Counted from the stretch's first letter, positions 27,723 through 37,279 are shown. The stretch: DNA of 64,000 nt from Bryobacterales bacterium (GCA_016789785.1 JAEUQE010000001.1:45958-109957), one strand, 5' to 3'. The notes: a model not told the origin generated them from the sequence alone. A program made the numbers and translations.

Positions 27723-28158
27723 GGACTCCTTCTGTCGTATCAAATGAGAGGAGTCGGCATCAAAGTTGTCCTCCGCGCTTGCCTTTTGCGGCCACAGCCA
27801 GCGCCGTGCGCCCCCAAACAGCCATGACAGCCTGATCCCCTGCCCGGCGCGAGTGGGGAGGTCCGAACCTCCTGGTAGGGTAAAGCTCCGTCATGCCGGA
27901 TCTGCCTCATGAGGAATCCGAACATCGAATTGCCAGACGGGTAACGGGTGATGACCCTATGGATTTGGAGCCACTCACCTGGAGTACCTTGTAGCCAACG
28001 GGAGAATGGTCTCAGCCCAATCAGCCGGGCCCTCGCGATGAAGGCCGTACCCGTGGAGCCGGTGCCGCGAGAGTGGCTGGTCCGTGCTCAACGGAGGCTC
28101 GTGGCAGGGCAGGCCATCCGCGATCTATTTCGGGCTCACCCGAGACTTTACTTCGACT
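27723..28158. other. 436-bp region without a recognisable gene
   Basis: No frame here has coding character. The longest plus-strand frame (27948-28166) reads as a Pro/Arg-rich string with no family features. Short hairpins can be drawn, for example GAGGT-CCGA-ACCTC near 27859, and the block 27850-28130 looks compositionally uniform. It could be the remains of a mobile element or a non-coding RNA; I could match it to neither. Confidence 0.4.
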
Positions 28159-29325
28159 TCAACTGACCTTCGCGAAATCGTTCATCGTCACCTTACGGCC
28201 CTTCAGCATCGCTAGGTTCGCAAGATGCGGACCCGCCACCGCCTGCGCCGCGATCTCCACCGTGCAGTTCGGATCCTTCCGCGACTTCACACAATCCATG
28301 AAGTTCTGAATGTGGGACTCCACCGGAACCGGCGCCTCTTCCCGGAACAACGGTGGATTCTCCTTCTTCCACGGCTCGCCATACACTACGAATCCCGCGT
28401 CATCCAGAATCATGGTCGCCTTATCGCCCATGAACGTGATCGACCAGCCATTCTGATAGGAATTCGCGTAATCCAGCGTCCACGTCACCATGAAATCGGG
28501 ATACTCAAAAATTGCCGAGAACACATCCGCATGCTCGGCACCCTGCATCTTCGCGACGTAGCCGTGGCCCATGGCCGACTTGGGCGGACCCGACTTCATG
28601 AACCACTGCACCACATCCATCAAGTGCGTGCCCTGATCGGTCATGTTGCCGCCCGCATAGTCGTAGAAGTAGCGCCACGACCGGAAGCGCATCGGCTCCA
28701 AGTCACGCTTGCGGGCCTTGCCCAGGAATCTCGTCCAGTCCAGCTTGCCATCAAGCGGAGTGTTGTTCAGCGGCTTCGCGATGTTCCAATGCCACTGCGG
28801 CTTCACCAGCGTCACGCGGCCGAGTACGCCATCATCAATGATCCTCTTCGCCTTCATCACCGACTCCGCCGAACGGCGTTGCATGCCGATCTGCACCACC
28901 TGCTTCGACTTCCGCACGGCCTGAATCATCTTGGCGCTCTCTTCCAAAGTCTTCGAGAGCGGCTTCTCGGCATAGACATCCTTGCCCGCCGACAGTGAAT
29001 CCAGCATCATGGGACAGTGATGATGATCGGGCGACGCGATCACCACGGCATCCACATCCTTGTTCTCCAACAACTCCCGGTATTCGACATAGGTCTTTAC
29101 ATCGGGGGTATCTTTGAGCGCGAGTGCGACGTATGGCTCGTAGACATCGCACACGGCGACGCACTGCGCTCCCAGTTCCTTGAACTTACGATTCAGATAG
29201 CGGCCACGGCCGCCTACTGCGATGACACCATACCGCAGACGGTCATTGGCGCCAAACGCGGATGAAGGGACGAATAATGGCGCAGAGGCCAAAGTAGTAA
29301 GAAAAGAGCGGCGATCGGATTCCAT
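28159..29325 (-). CDS. exported Gfo/Idh/MocA family oxidoreductase
   Basis: A 388-residue protein with a Tat-like leader (DRRSFLTTLASAPLFVPSSAFG). The Rossmann domain (YGVIAVGGRGRYL, SPDHHH, AEKPLSKTLEE) is followed by the Gfo/Idh/MocA substrate domain with GGNMTDQGTHLMDVVQWFM. The AEKP lysine and the GTHLMD region supply the usual active-site residues. These NAD(P)-dependent enzymes act on sugars or inositols. Exported forms are very common in Acidobacteria and Planctomycetes; how the cofactor is obtained or loaded before Tat export is part of their known biology. A GGAGA site precedes the ATG. Confidence 0.94.
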   Translation of the reverse strand: MESDRRSFLTTLASAPLFVPSSAFGANDRLRYGVIAVGGRGRYLNRKFKELGAQCVAVCDVYEPYVALALKDTPDVKTYVEYRELLENKDVDAVVIASPDHHHCPMMLDSLSAGKDVYAEKPLSKTLEESAKMIQAVRKSKQVVQIGMQRRSAESVMKAKRIIDDGVLGRVTLVKPQWHWNIAKPLNNTPLDGKLDWTRFLGKARKRDLEPMRFRSWRYFYDYAGGNMTDQGTHLMDVVQWFMKSGPPKSAMGHGYVAKMQGAEHADVFSAIFEYPDFMVTWTLDYANSYQNGWSITFMGDKATMILDDAGFVVYGEPWKKENPPLFREEAPVPVESHIQNFMDCVKSRKDPNCTVEIAAQAVAGPHLANLAMLKGRKVTMNDFAKVS

Positions 29326-29532
29326 CGAAACGAATCTCCTCGCACCTTACTCTATCACCCAGGGAAGTGCCCTGCTTGCCGAGCGGAGGGCCTGGCCTCA
29401 CACGGCGAGTCGCTTGATGCGGTCCGCGAGCCTGTTGATGGAAGAGGCGCTGTAGTCATTGACCTTGGCAAGTTGGCTGGTGACCACAGTCAGCCCGCCG
29501 ATTCGAATCGGCAGTTACGGTATGCTCTCCCT

Positions 29533-30570
29533 ATGAATCTGGGTTGCCCCATCCTCGTTTCGATTGCGTTTGCGAACCTCGCAATGTCCCAGGTGCGGGG
29601 AGGGCCAACTTCGGACGCCGACGTACGTGATGTGATTGCTCGCTTCGTAACGGCTCGGCAAGCCGGAAACCGGGAAGCTGTTCTTGCTCTGACTCACGTG
29701 AAGGCCGCGCGATTCAGTTTGGGCGGAACTCGGCTCGGCGGCCTGGCCGGACGGAGCTCGCGGGATCGACGGAAAATCTCCTACTTCATCCGTCACGTTG
29801 AATTTTTGCGCCCCGACGTCGCGATTGCCGTAGGGCTGTGGCGGGATACCGCTCCCGAGGCCCTCCATTCCTCCGGTGCGTTCACATACACGTTGGTTCA
29901 GGACAACGGCGCGTGGAAATTGGCCACCGTTCAAGACACACTCATTCAGCCGCTGCCCACGCTGAACGGCTCAAGAGACAGAGAGCCAGCCATCCGCGAT
30001 GGGGAATGGGAGATTTTATTCGACGGAAAGACAGCCGGCCATTGGTTGACACTAGCGGGCGCCAATGATCTTGGTGGTTCCTGGAGGGTCGCTGACGGCT
30101 GCCTCGTTGCCATCCCGGACAGCCCGGGCGCAGACCTGCGCAGCTTCGGCGAGTACAGGAGTTTCGAGTTGAAGTGGGAGTGGAAGGCGGCGAAGCAAAG
30201 CAACTCAGGTGTGAAGTACCGGCTGTTTGGCTCAGATCTGATCTCATTTGGACTGCCTCGCTTTGCGACTGGGTGGGAATACCAAATGGCGGATGACGCC
30301 GCCGATCCTGGAGCGCGCGTGGATGATAAGCAAAAGAGCGGGGCACTCTATGGCCTCGTGGCGGTCTCCAGGCCCGCAGCCAAGCCTGCCGGCGAATGGA
30401 ACGACTCGCGACTGATTGTGCTTGAAGACCATGCCGAGCATTGGCTGAATGGATTGTTGACTGCGCGTTACCCGGTGGATGTCCCGTTTGAGAGTCCCAT
30501 TGTTCTTCAGCATCATTCGTCGGAGGTCAGCTTCCGAAACATCCGAGTTCGCCGGATCACCACACAGTGA
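29533..30570 (+). CDS. exported SnoaL-like / DUF1080 (3-keto-disaccharide hydrolase-like) fusion
   Basis: A 345-residue two-domain protein. After a signal peptide (MNLGCPILVSIAFANLAMSQ) an NTF2/SnoaL-like domain spans about residues 25-140. A DUF1080 beta-sandwich spans about 155-345 (WEILFDGKTAGHWLT, FELKWEWKAAKQSNSGVKYR, SGALYGLVAVSRPAAKPAGEWN, EHWLNG). DUF1080 domains bind or cleave glucans or keto-disaccharides. A second DUF1080 protein lies 1 kb away at 31640-32446 on the other strand. The ATG at 29533 is chosen because the signal peptide starts there. Confidence 0.9.
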   Translation: MNLGCPILVSIAFANLAMSQVRGGPTSDADVRDVIARFVTARQAGNREAVLALTHVKAARFSLGGTRLGGLAGRSSRDRRKISYFIRHVEFLRPDVAIAVGLWRDTAPEALHSSGAFTYTLVQDNGAWKLATVQDTLIQPLPTLNGSRDREPAIRDGEWEILFDGKTAGHWLTLAGANDLGGSWRVADGCLVAIPDSPGADLRSFGEYRSFELKWEWKAAKQSNSGVKYRLFGSDLISFGLPRFATGWEYQMADDAADPGARVDDKQKSGALYGLVAVSRPAAKPAGEWNDSRLIVLEDHAEHWLNGLLTARYPVDVPFESPIVLQHHSSEVSFRNIRVRRITTQ

Positions 30571-30740
30571 ACCAACAAGCTGCCGATCAGTTGGCGACGA
30601 AGGCATTCTGACGATCTCCTGCGAGTCGCTTGTCACCGGGAGCGTCGGGGCAGAGGCCGGGGTCACACAGTTGCTCGCGGCGCGCGGTTGCGTCATGCGG
30701 GAGCAGCGTCCCATGGTGGCGCGTGTTATCGTGAGTTCCT

Positions 30741-31643
30741 GTGAAACCCAAAATGCTTGTCCCGGCTGTATTCTTACTCTGCGCTTCCGTGTTGCCTCTC
30801 CAGGCCGCTGATGCTCGAATCGATTCCAGCGGCTTCAAGAGCGGCTTCAAGCGGACGAGTGACGGTGTCAAGCTGCACTACTTCGAGGCAGGGAAAGGCC
30901 CGGCTCTTCTGTTCCTCCCGGGTTGGACCGGAGCCGCTGAATTCTGGGCGCCCCAGATGCGATTGTTATCGAGCAAATGGCGGGTGGTTTCGCTCGATCC
31001 GCGATCCCAAGGGGATTCCGAAAAGGTGCAAGAGGGAAACTACACGGAACGGCGCGCGCGAGATGTTCATGAGGTGATCGAAGCGCTCGGTCTTGGGCCG
31101 GTCGTGCTGATCGCCTGGTCGAGAGGCGTTGTGGAATCGCTGAGCCTGGTCGAGCAATTCGGTGCTGCATCGTTGCGAGCCCTGGTTCTGGTTGACGGCA
31201 CTTTGGTCAGGACACCAAACGACGCAGCAATCCGTCAGTTTCAACAACAGGCGAAGGCCATGCTGCGCGATCGAAAGAAGTTCGTTTCAGAACAGGTTCC
31301 CAGTATGTTTCGGAGGCCACACGGCAAGGATCTGTATCATCGGATAGGCGAGGCCAACTTGAAGACTCCGACTCCAACCGCCATCGCACTGCAGGTGGAT
31401 AGCCTGGACCGTGACAGTCGTCCGGCATTGAAGCGGCTGGACAAACCTGTTCTTTTCATCAACCGTTCCGGTCCCGGGGCAGACGCGCTCGCGGCTATTC
31501 TGCAGAAGGAACTACCGGCCGGCCGCTTGGAAATCATGGACAATGTCGGACACGCCGTCTTTCTGGATGATCCCGAACGGTTCAACGAGATTCTTAGCGG
31601 CTTCTTAGAAACCGTTGCCGATCCCAGCGTAAGGGGCCGCTAG
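30741..31643 (+). CDS. exported alpha/beta hydrolase
   Basis: A 300-residue protein with a signal peptide (MKPKMLVPAVFLLCASVLPLQA) and an alpha/beta hydrolase fold. The oxyanion region is LLFLPGWTGAAEFW, the nucleophile elbow is AWSRG (Ser in an A-x-S-x-G context), and the catalytic His lies in NVGHAVFLDDP. Substrate unknown. The start is GTG at 30741; an ATG four codons later is possible. Its stop codon overlaps the stop of the convergent DUF1080 gene by 3 bp (a shared CTAG). Confidence 0.88.
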   Translation: MKPKMLVPAVFLLCASVLPLQAADARIDSSGFKSGFKRTSDGVKLHYFEAGKGPALLFLPGWTGAAEFWAPQMRLLSSKWRVVSLDPRSQGDSEKVQEGNYTERRARDVHEVIEALGLGPVVLIAWSRGVVESLSLVEQFGAASLRALVLVDGTLVRTPNDAAIRQFQQQAKAMLRDRKKFVSEQVPSMFRRPHGKDLYHRIGEANLKTPTPTAIALQVDSLDRDSRPALKRLDKPVLFINRSGPGADALAAILQKELPAGRLEIMDNVGHAVFLDDPERFNEILSGFLETVADPSVRGR

Positions 31644-32446
31644 GGAAGTGGCTTCAGTCTTCTTAGTTTGATGTTCCTGATCCAGACTGCGCCGGTGTGA
31701 CTCTGTATCGCGATCGGACCTTCCTGAGAAAGATAGTCCAATGCCCTTCGCGTCCTGCCTGGAGCCTTGGAGGCAGTGCTCCGAAACTCCTCGGATGCTG
31801 TATCGACCGCCACTACACGAGTTCCGTTGAGCCAATGTTCAATACGGCTGCCATTCACGACTATCTTGGACCTGTTGAGTTGCCCAGCCGGGCGAGCATG
31901 ACTGCGCTCGAGACCGGCGAACTGATAGAGAGCCCCTGAGATCGTGAGGGGTGACTTGCCGTCTGGATGCTCGGCCTCATCCACCATCTGATACTCCATG
32001 CCATAGGTGCCCTCCCGGAAGATCGCGTTAGGGCCGGGTTGCGTGGTTCCTTCGCGTTGTGGGAGTCCGTTGCCCTCAAAGACGAGCTTCTGAGAACTGC
32101 CGACGAGATACTTCAGCCCACTGTTCCCGCCTAGTTCTATCTTCCATTCGAACTGAAGCTCGAAGTTCCGGAACTTCTCTGTGCTCTGAAGATCGATGCC
32201 CCGGGCGCCGACTGCCGCGCCCCGAAGAAATCCATCCTCGATTCGCCAGAAGCCGTTCGGAAACTGTTCAGAACTCGGACTACTCCAACCACGCGCCGTC
32301 TTGCCGTCGAAAAGCAGAACCCAGCCCGCGCGCACCTCTTCCGGAGTGAGTTCGTTATGCCGGTCCGTGGGTTGGCCGGGCAGTAGCGAGCCGAAGCCCA
32401 CAATGACAGAGGAAATGATGCTGAGCGTGCGAGACGGATTTGACAT
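31640..32446 (-). CDS. exported DUF1080 (3-keto-disaccharide hydrolase-like) protein
   Basis: A 268-residue single-domain DUF1080 protein behind a hydrophobic leader (SNPSRTLSIISSVIVGFGSLLPG). Family landmarks are WVLLFDGKTARGW, FELQFEWKIELGGNSGLKY, YGMEYQMVDE, SGALYQFAGLERSHARPAGQLN and EHWLNG. These match the C-terminal half of the neighbour at 29533-30570, so the two are local paralogues, one with and one without the SnoaL domain. The longer open frame to 32533 lacks a good start, and the leader decides for 32446. Confidence 0.9.
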   Translation of the reverse strand: MSNPSRTLSIISSVIVGFGSLLPGQPTDRHNELTPEEVRAGWVLLFDGKTARGWSSPSSEQFPNGFWRIEDGFLRGAAVGARGIDLQSTEKFRNFELQFEWKIELGGNSGLKYLVGSSQKLVFEGNGLPQREGTTQPGPNAIFREGTYGMEYQMVDEAEHPDGKSPLTISGALYQFAGLERSHARPAGQLNRSKIVVNGSRIEHWLNGTRVVAVDTASEEFRSTASKAPGRTRRALDYLSQEGPIAIQSHTGAVWIRNIKLRRLKPLP

Positions 32447-32635
32447 GAAAGGATCGTTCCTTATGGTGTCCCAGTCATTTGACGACCAAAGCTCGAGGGG
32501 ATCGCTGAAACCAATGCCGCCCCACTCGTTCACCAGTGCAAGAGGTTCTGACCGCTTCGAAGTACTTGTCGTAGGCGCAACTGCGCGTTGACAACGACGA
32601 TGTTTGCGATCCGCGGCGGCCCATGGCTGGCGGCG

Positions 32636-33763
32636 TTAGCCGAGCAGTAGCATGCTGACGCCGACAATCAGCACCGACATCACTGGCAGCACCAGAAGCG
32701 CCGTCTTCAGCTTGCGGGTGTCGTGGCCGCCGAGAGCGCCGATGATCGGCGAGCTGACCGCCAGGCCCATCCAGCCGAACACCAGCGCCAAGCCCAGTGC
32801 GGTCGGGTTGCCCTGGAAGGTCGTGTTCGTGATCGCAATCGCATTCGGAAACACAGGCGCCATCGCGAGTCCGCCAACAAACACCGCGCCCGCCGCCGCA
32901 CCCGCGCCACGCACCTGCAACATCGCGAAGGTGGTCACCGCCATCAGCACGCCGGCACCGAGCGTCACCTGCACCGGTGAGAGATCCTTCGGCAGGAAGG
33001 GCACAACCAGCAGGCGGCCCAGCAGCAGACCGAGGGCGAAGCCCAGGCTCAACACGTTGAGCGCGCTTTTCTCCGGCAATCCCTGCGCGACCAAATGTTG
33101 CACCAGCCAGTTCCATACGCCGACCTCGCAGGCAATGTACAGGAAGAAGAGCAGACTTACCAGCCAGAACGCGCCGGAGCCCAACACCGCACCCGCTCCG
33201 CCGAATGCTTCGCCGCCACCCATCGGACCCGGAACCGGGCCAATGGCGAAAAGCACCAGCGACACCACCGTCAGCGAGGCAATCAGGTTGAGCAGCTTTG
33301 CCGAGTCGCCCTTGAAGAGGTTCGCCGCAATGAACGGCGTCAACAATCCGCCTAGCCCGAAGAACGAGTTCAGCAGATTCGTCTTCGTCATCTCGGACAT
33401 GCCCGCACCCATGTCGCCCGTGAGAGAGTTGGCGCCGGCGACAATGATGCCACCACCGAAACCAATCACGGAGAGCATGCCAGCAACCGAGCCGAAGCTC
33501 TTCGAGCGGGGAAGAGAGAAGAGGCCGAAGGTGAGAATCGCAAGTGCGATCACGAGTGCGATCTTCTTGCCCGCGATGCCGATCAGCGGACCCACGACAA
33601 TGGAAGCCAGCACCAGTCCGACGGCTTGCGCCAGCGCAATCCGTCCCATCTCCGCGGGCGTCAGCTTGAGGCGCTTGGACAGCTCGGGCAGGATTGTGCC
33701 CAGCAGCGCGGCCACCATTCCATAGACCAACACGCCGCTCACGGCGGCCAATACCAGCAACAT
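32636..33763 (-). CDS. MFS permease (FucP-like sugar transporter type)
   Basis: A 375-residue integral membrane protein with about 12 predicted helices. It starts MLLVLAAVSGVLVYGMVAALLGTILPEL and has the long glycine-rich helices of the major facilitator fold, an LGRLL motif and PVFPNAIAITNTTF near the end. The layout recalls the fucose/galactose/glucose permease branch, which would match the carbohydrate enzymes nearby, but the substrate is unknown. The out-of-frame 448-residue open frame across the same DNA is spurious. Confidence 0.88.
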   Translation of the reverse strand: MLLVLAAVSGVLVYGMVAALLGTILPELSKRLKLTPAEMGRIALAQAVGLVLASIVVGPLIGIAGKKIALVIALAILTFGLFSLPRSKSFGSVAGMLSVIGFGGGIIVAGANSLTGDMGAGMSEMTKTNLLNSFFGLGGLLTPFIAANLFKGDSAKLLNLIASLTVVSLVLFAIGPVPGPMGGGEAFGGAGAVLGSGAFWLVSLLFFLYIACEVGVWNWLVQHLVAQGLPEKSALNVLSLGFALGLLLGRLLVVPFLPKDLSPVQVTLGAGVLMAVTTFAMLQVRGAGAAAGAVFVGGLAMAPVFPNAIAITNTTFQGNPTALGLALVFGWMGLAVSSPIIGALGGHDTRKLKTALLVLPVMSVLIVGVSMLLLG

Positions 33764-33917
33764 GGGGAAGTCTCCTTTTGCGGGCGCGCGAACCCACGCG
33801 GGACGTGCCGCGGCCCGCCAACGGCCGATGTTCTACAAAACCCTAGATGTTACCACTAACGATTGGCAGCCGGGAGGAGAAACTAGTTTGCGAGGAAAAA
33901 TAGCCAACTTTCGGAGG

Positions 33918-34640
33918 CTATTCCGGCTGAGCGTCGATTTCGGTCAGGCGTTCCAGCACCTGCTGTGCCGCCTTCTGTCCGGCGCTCTTCTTGGAGAGCC
34001 CCTCGGCGCGGCTCGCCAGTTCCTTGCCCACTCGCACCTCCACGGTGAACACTTTGGAGTGCTCGGGTCCCTGTTCGCGCACGATGGAGTAGCGTGGCGT
34101 GGGCAGCTTCATGCGCTGTGTCTTTTCCTGTAGCGCGCTCTTGAAATCGTTCACGCGTGAGTCGCCATCCGGGCTCTCGGCAAAGTCCGAAATGATGTGC
34201 ACGTCGACGAAGCTTCGCACCAGTTCGAGTCCGCCATCCAGGTACATTGCGGCAATGAGCGCTTCGAGGGCGTTGGCAAGCAGAGCCCGTTTGCTGCGCC
34301 CGCCGCTGAGCTCCTCACCCCGCCCGAGGCGAAGGAACTGGCCAAGTCCAAGGGTCTGCGCGACCTCGTAGAGCCGCTGCGCGCTCACCAGGTGCGCTTT
34401 GCGTTTGGAGAGCCCGCCTTCGGGCATGGTGGGATAGATCTGAACCAGTTGTTCACTGACAAGAAAGCCGAGCACGGAGTCACCGAGGAATTCGAGTTGC
34501 TCGTTATCCCCGAAGACACCGGGCTCGGCGCTTGGCTTTTCGAAACGGTACGACTTGTGGGTGAGAGCGCGTTCCAGGAGACTCCGATTGACGAAACGAT
34601 GATGAATCTTCGATTCGAGGAGTTCCAGATCGCCACTCAT
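33918..34640 (-). CDS. rnc: ribonuclease III
   Basis: A 240-residue RNase III. The catalytic domain (about residues 5-155) shows ERALTHKSY and the signature NEQLEFLGD (46-54, with Glu50 and Asp54 as metal ligands), then NALEALIAAMYLDGG with the second acidic cluster. The C-terminal double-stranded-RNA-binding domain (about 165-235) reads DFKSALQEKTQ ... AEGLSKKSAGQKAAQQVLERL. It processes rRNA precursors and structured mRNAs. The ATG at 34640 lies 13 bp after the TPR-like gene; a GTG start overlapping that gene is less likely. Confidence 0.97.
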   Translation of the reverse strand: MSGDLELLESKIHHRFVNRSLLERALTHKSYRFEKPSAEPGVFGDNEQLEFLGDSVLGFLVSEQLVQIYPTMPEGGLSKRKAHLVSAQRLYEVAQTLGLGQFLRLGRGEELSGGRSKRALLANALEALIAAMYLDGGLELVRSFVDVHIISDFAESPDGDSRVNDFKSALQEKTQRMKLPTPRYSIVREQGPEHSKVFTVEVRVGKELASRAEGLSKKSAGQKAAQQVLERLTEIDAQPE

Positions 34641-34653
34641 GACAGGATTCAGG

Positions 34654-35403
34654 CTACTTCTTTGCTCCTTTCGCCTGAATCGCACGCGCCCTCTCGGCCT
34701 GAGCGATCTGTTTCACCTGAGGTGGCGCATCGGCCACAGCCATCACCTTATCCAGCGTGGCGATCGCTTCGTCATACTTCTGCGCCAGATTGTAAGTAGA
34801 GCCGAGGCGCACCATGGTGGAAGTATCCCCGTTCAACTCCACTGCGGACTTGAAATGGTTGATCGCGTCGTCGTACTTCTTACGTCCGGAGGACGCGATG
34901 CCTAGCGACTCGTGCATCTGTGCTTCGAAGTCCTTCTTCGCGGCTTCCCACTGCTCGTCGGTGAGTTGAGGATTGGGCTTCGTCGCGGTCTTCAGTGCCT
35001 CGCCGGCATCCTTGGCGAGTTTCTCGGCGCGGCTGAGTTTTTCTTCCTTGTCGAGATCATGTTCGCGGGTGCGCAAGGCGATGGCGCTCGACATCAGGAG
35101 CATGGTGGCGTAGTTCTTGGGATCGACTTCGAGCGTGCGTTCTCCATAGAGCAACAACTTCTCGAAATCGTTCTTCTGCTGCGCGGAAACGGTAGCCAGA
35201 TAGAGTGCAAAGCCCTTGAACTCGGTATCAGCGAACTTCGTCAGCAAGTTCTCGACTGCGGCGATGCGCGAATCCGGATCCTGGGCATTCTGGATCGCCA
35301 TGAGGGCATCCACTTCCTTCTGGGATTTGGGCTGGGGCTGCTTCTGCGCGGCCAGCGGCAAGCTGATCAGCAGAACTCCCGCGCTCAAGAGAAACTTCTT
35401 CAT
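34654..35403 (-). CDS. exported TPR-like protein
   Basis: A 249-residue protein with signal peptide MKKFLLSAGVLLISLPLAAQ. The mature part is helical with TPR-like pairs (FEKLLLYGERTLEVDPKNYATMLLMSSAIAL, GRKKYDDAINHFKSAVELNGDTSTMVRLGSTYNLAQKYDEAI split over several repeats). Such proteins act as periplasmic scaffolds. The second of two adjacent ATGs is preferred because AAGGAG then has six bases of spacing. It is in line with rnc (13 bp) and the next TPR protein (53 bp upstream), forming one transcription unit. Confidence 0.88.
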   Translation of the reverse strand: MKKFLLSAGVLLISLPLAAQKQPQPKSQKEVDALMAIQNAQDPDSRIAAVENLLTKFADTEFKGFALYLATVSAQQKNDFEKLLLYGERTLEVDPKNYATMLLMSSAIALRTREHDLDKEEKLSRAEKLAKDAGEALKTATKPNPQLTDEQWEAAKKDFEAQMHESLGIASSGRKKYDDAINHFKSAVELNGDTSTMVRLGSTYNLAQKYDEAIATLDKVMAVADAPPQVKQIAQAERARAIQAKGAKK

Positions 35404-35456
35404 CATCCACTCCTTGAGGTTCGAACATTCTCGCCAGCATCGCTGCCGGCATCATT

Positions 35457-36986
35457 CTATTGCGCCCTGCGGCGAAACTCGCCCTTCAGTCCCCGGTCCG
35501 CCTGCTCGATCGCTTTTGCGGAAGCGCCTTTCACGGCGGCAGCCGCGTTGTAGTATTCCGTGGCCCGCTCGATTTCCCCGGCGTGATCGGAGAGATTGCC
35601 AAGATACACGAGCGTCCAAGCCTTCGTAAACGGATCCGGCTCCAATTCGAGCACCCGTTTGAACTGGCGCTCGGCCAAGTCAGGATCCTTCTCCAGAGTA
35701 GCAATGCGTGCCAAACCATAATACGCCTTGGCGCGCTTGGATTTGTCATCAGTGTCCTGCAATGCGGCCAGGAAGAGCTTGCGCGATTCGGCAAGCTGGC
35801 GGGGGCGCGCATTGAAGAGCGTCTCGGCGTCCTCCAGAGTTTTGTCCACGCCGGAGACTGTCGCGGGTTCTTCCTGCTGGCAGGTATGTCTTGGTTTGCG
35901 CTGAAACGGCGTGCGGGCGAACTCGAAGTTCTCGAAACGCTTATCCTCCTTCTTGAGGTCAATGCCGTTGATGATTTCGGGGAAGTAGAGCCGCAGGGCC
36001 TGTTCCTGCTTTTCGTAACCTGCCAGCGCGTCAGAGAAATAAGGCACCAGCACAAACCCCTCGGCGGCGGCTTGATCAATCCATTGTTGGCGCCTTTCGC
36101 CCGTGCCTGGACCGCTCATCATGCGGCCTTCGATCGCTTTGACGAGACTCCGCTGGACAAGCAGCGTAATGTCGGACTTGTAGACCTCGGGCAACGCCGG
36201 CGCTGCTTGCGCCAGGTCAAGAATGCTCTTCTTCTTGTCGATCTGCTCGCCGTACTTGAGTGTGAGAGGGTCGATCAGGTACTGCAGATAGCGGTGCCGG
36301 ATCTCCTCGTATTGCGGCTCGGCCGAAGGTGTGACCACGACGAAGAACTCGTCGGCGTAGCTTCGAGTGTGCACTTGATTCGGGGGACCGAGCAGATCGA
36401 GATAGATCTGGAAGCGCCGCCCGAGATAGCCGCTTGTGACGTTGCGCAGGTAGCCATTCGCTTCCAGAACGGCGCGCGACGTAGGCTCGTGATAGTTGGA
36501 AATCAGTTTCTCGATGGAGGGCTGCGCCTGCTTCCAAAGTTCATCAATGCCCGCTTCCTGATGGAATTTCTGCATCAGTTCCTGGAGTCCTGTGAGCGCG
36601 GCCACTTCGGGCGGCACGTCGTTTTCGCGAACACGATATTTAAACGACGGGGCTTCCACTACCAGCGCGAAGGAGACAAAGCGGGCCATGGTTTGCGCGT
36701 CGTTCTCCAGGCGGTGATCGCGCAGGAAACGCTTGATCTCGAATGCCGAAGGTGGGTTCTTCGCGGCAACCTGCTGCCGGACAAAGTTGCGCAGCGGATG
36801 ATTGAAGCAGGAGTTGATATCAGCGTCGAAGCCGCCGGCGTTGAGCGCGGCGATCACGCTGAACAGAGTGGGATTGGCGTCGAGCTGGCCGGTTTCCGCC
36901 GCCGGCCCTATTGATGGAAAGAGAACAAGCGTAAGAGCGGCCGCAGCCGAGGCGACGAACGAACCGTTAGGCGAACGCAAAGGCAC
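35457..36986 (-). CDS. exported protein with C-terminal TPR repeats, function unknown
   Basis: A 509-residue protein with a leader (FVASAAAALTLVLFPSIGPAAETG) and a large N-terminal helical region with no recognised catalytic motif. I looked for HExxH and found none. At the C-terminus, about residues 385-495, there are TPR units (RAKAYYGLARIATLEKDPDLA, AWTLVYLGNLSDHAGEIERATEYY). I preferred a GTG start at 36986, which places the leader near the N-terminus; a TTG 11 codons further up is possible. It is the first gene of the TPR-TPR-rnc group. Confidence 0.82.
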   Translation of the reverse strand: MPLRSPNGSFVASAAAALTLVLFPSIGPAAETGQLDANPTLFSVIAALNAGGFDADINSCFNHPLRNFVRQQVAAKNPPSAFEIKRFLRDHRLENDAQTMARFVSFALVVEAPSFKYRVRENDVPPEVAALTGLQELMQKFHQEAGIDELWKQAQPSIEKLISNYHEPTSRAVLEANGYLRNVTSGYLGRRFQIYLDLLGPPNQVHTRSYADEFFVVVTPSAEPQYEEIRHRYLQYLIDPLTLKYGEQIDKKKSILDLAQAAPALPEVYKSDITLLVQRSLVKAIEGRMMSGPGTGERRQQWIDQAAAEGFVLVPYFSDALAGYEKQEQALRLYFPEIINGIDLKKEDKRFENFEFARTPFQRKPRHTCQQEEPATVSGVDKTLEDAETLFNARPRQLAESRKLFLAALQDTDDKSKRAKAYYGLARIATLEKDPDLAERQFKRVLELEPDPFTKAWTLVYLGNLSDHAGEIERATEYYNAAAAVKGASAKAIEQADRGLKGEFRRRAQ

Positions 36987-37170
36987 CCTGCTTTGACTCC
37001 TATTGTAGCGGAAGCGCAACCGGAGCAGGCAGCGCGCCGCTGGGAGCGCAGCCTCCTACTGTTTCTACGGCTAACGGAACCGTCGCGTTGCGCCGATGGT
37101 AGGGTATCGCATTTTTTTGATACCCCCCATGGACACCGGGAACCAATCCGATTACACTGGGGGCTGGAAT

Positions 37171-37230
37171 TATAAGTCTTGATCTTTCAGCAGGGGATGT
37201 CTGTTCATATGGCAAGGCATCCCCTATTTT
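37171..37230 (+). promoter_or_regulatory. infC leader: -10-like box and hairpin ahead of the start
   Basis: TATAAG (37171-37176) resembles a -10 element. An 8-bp perfect stem follows, AGGGGATG (37192-37199) with CATCCCCT (37218-37225), around an 18-nt loop, and then ATTTT. It ends 55 bp before the ATG of infC. It may be a weak attenuator or an autoregulatory target; the U-tract is short. Confidence 0.4.
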
Positions 37231-37279
37231 GATTCCAGGAAAGGATCTGAACCAGCAGCCCAGCGCGTCTGATTTTCGA

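Noticed and set aside
32475..33821. 448-residue minus-strand frame across the MFS gene
   Set aside because: It overlaps the same strand in another frame; it is Arg/Gly-rich and lacks the hydrophobic helices seen in the 375-residue frame.
35460..36914. 484-residue plus-strand frame opposite the TPR protein
   Set aside because: Antisense shadow; no ribosome site or domain, and the minus frame has a leader and TPR units.
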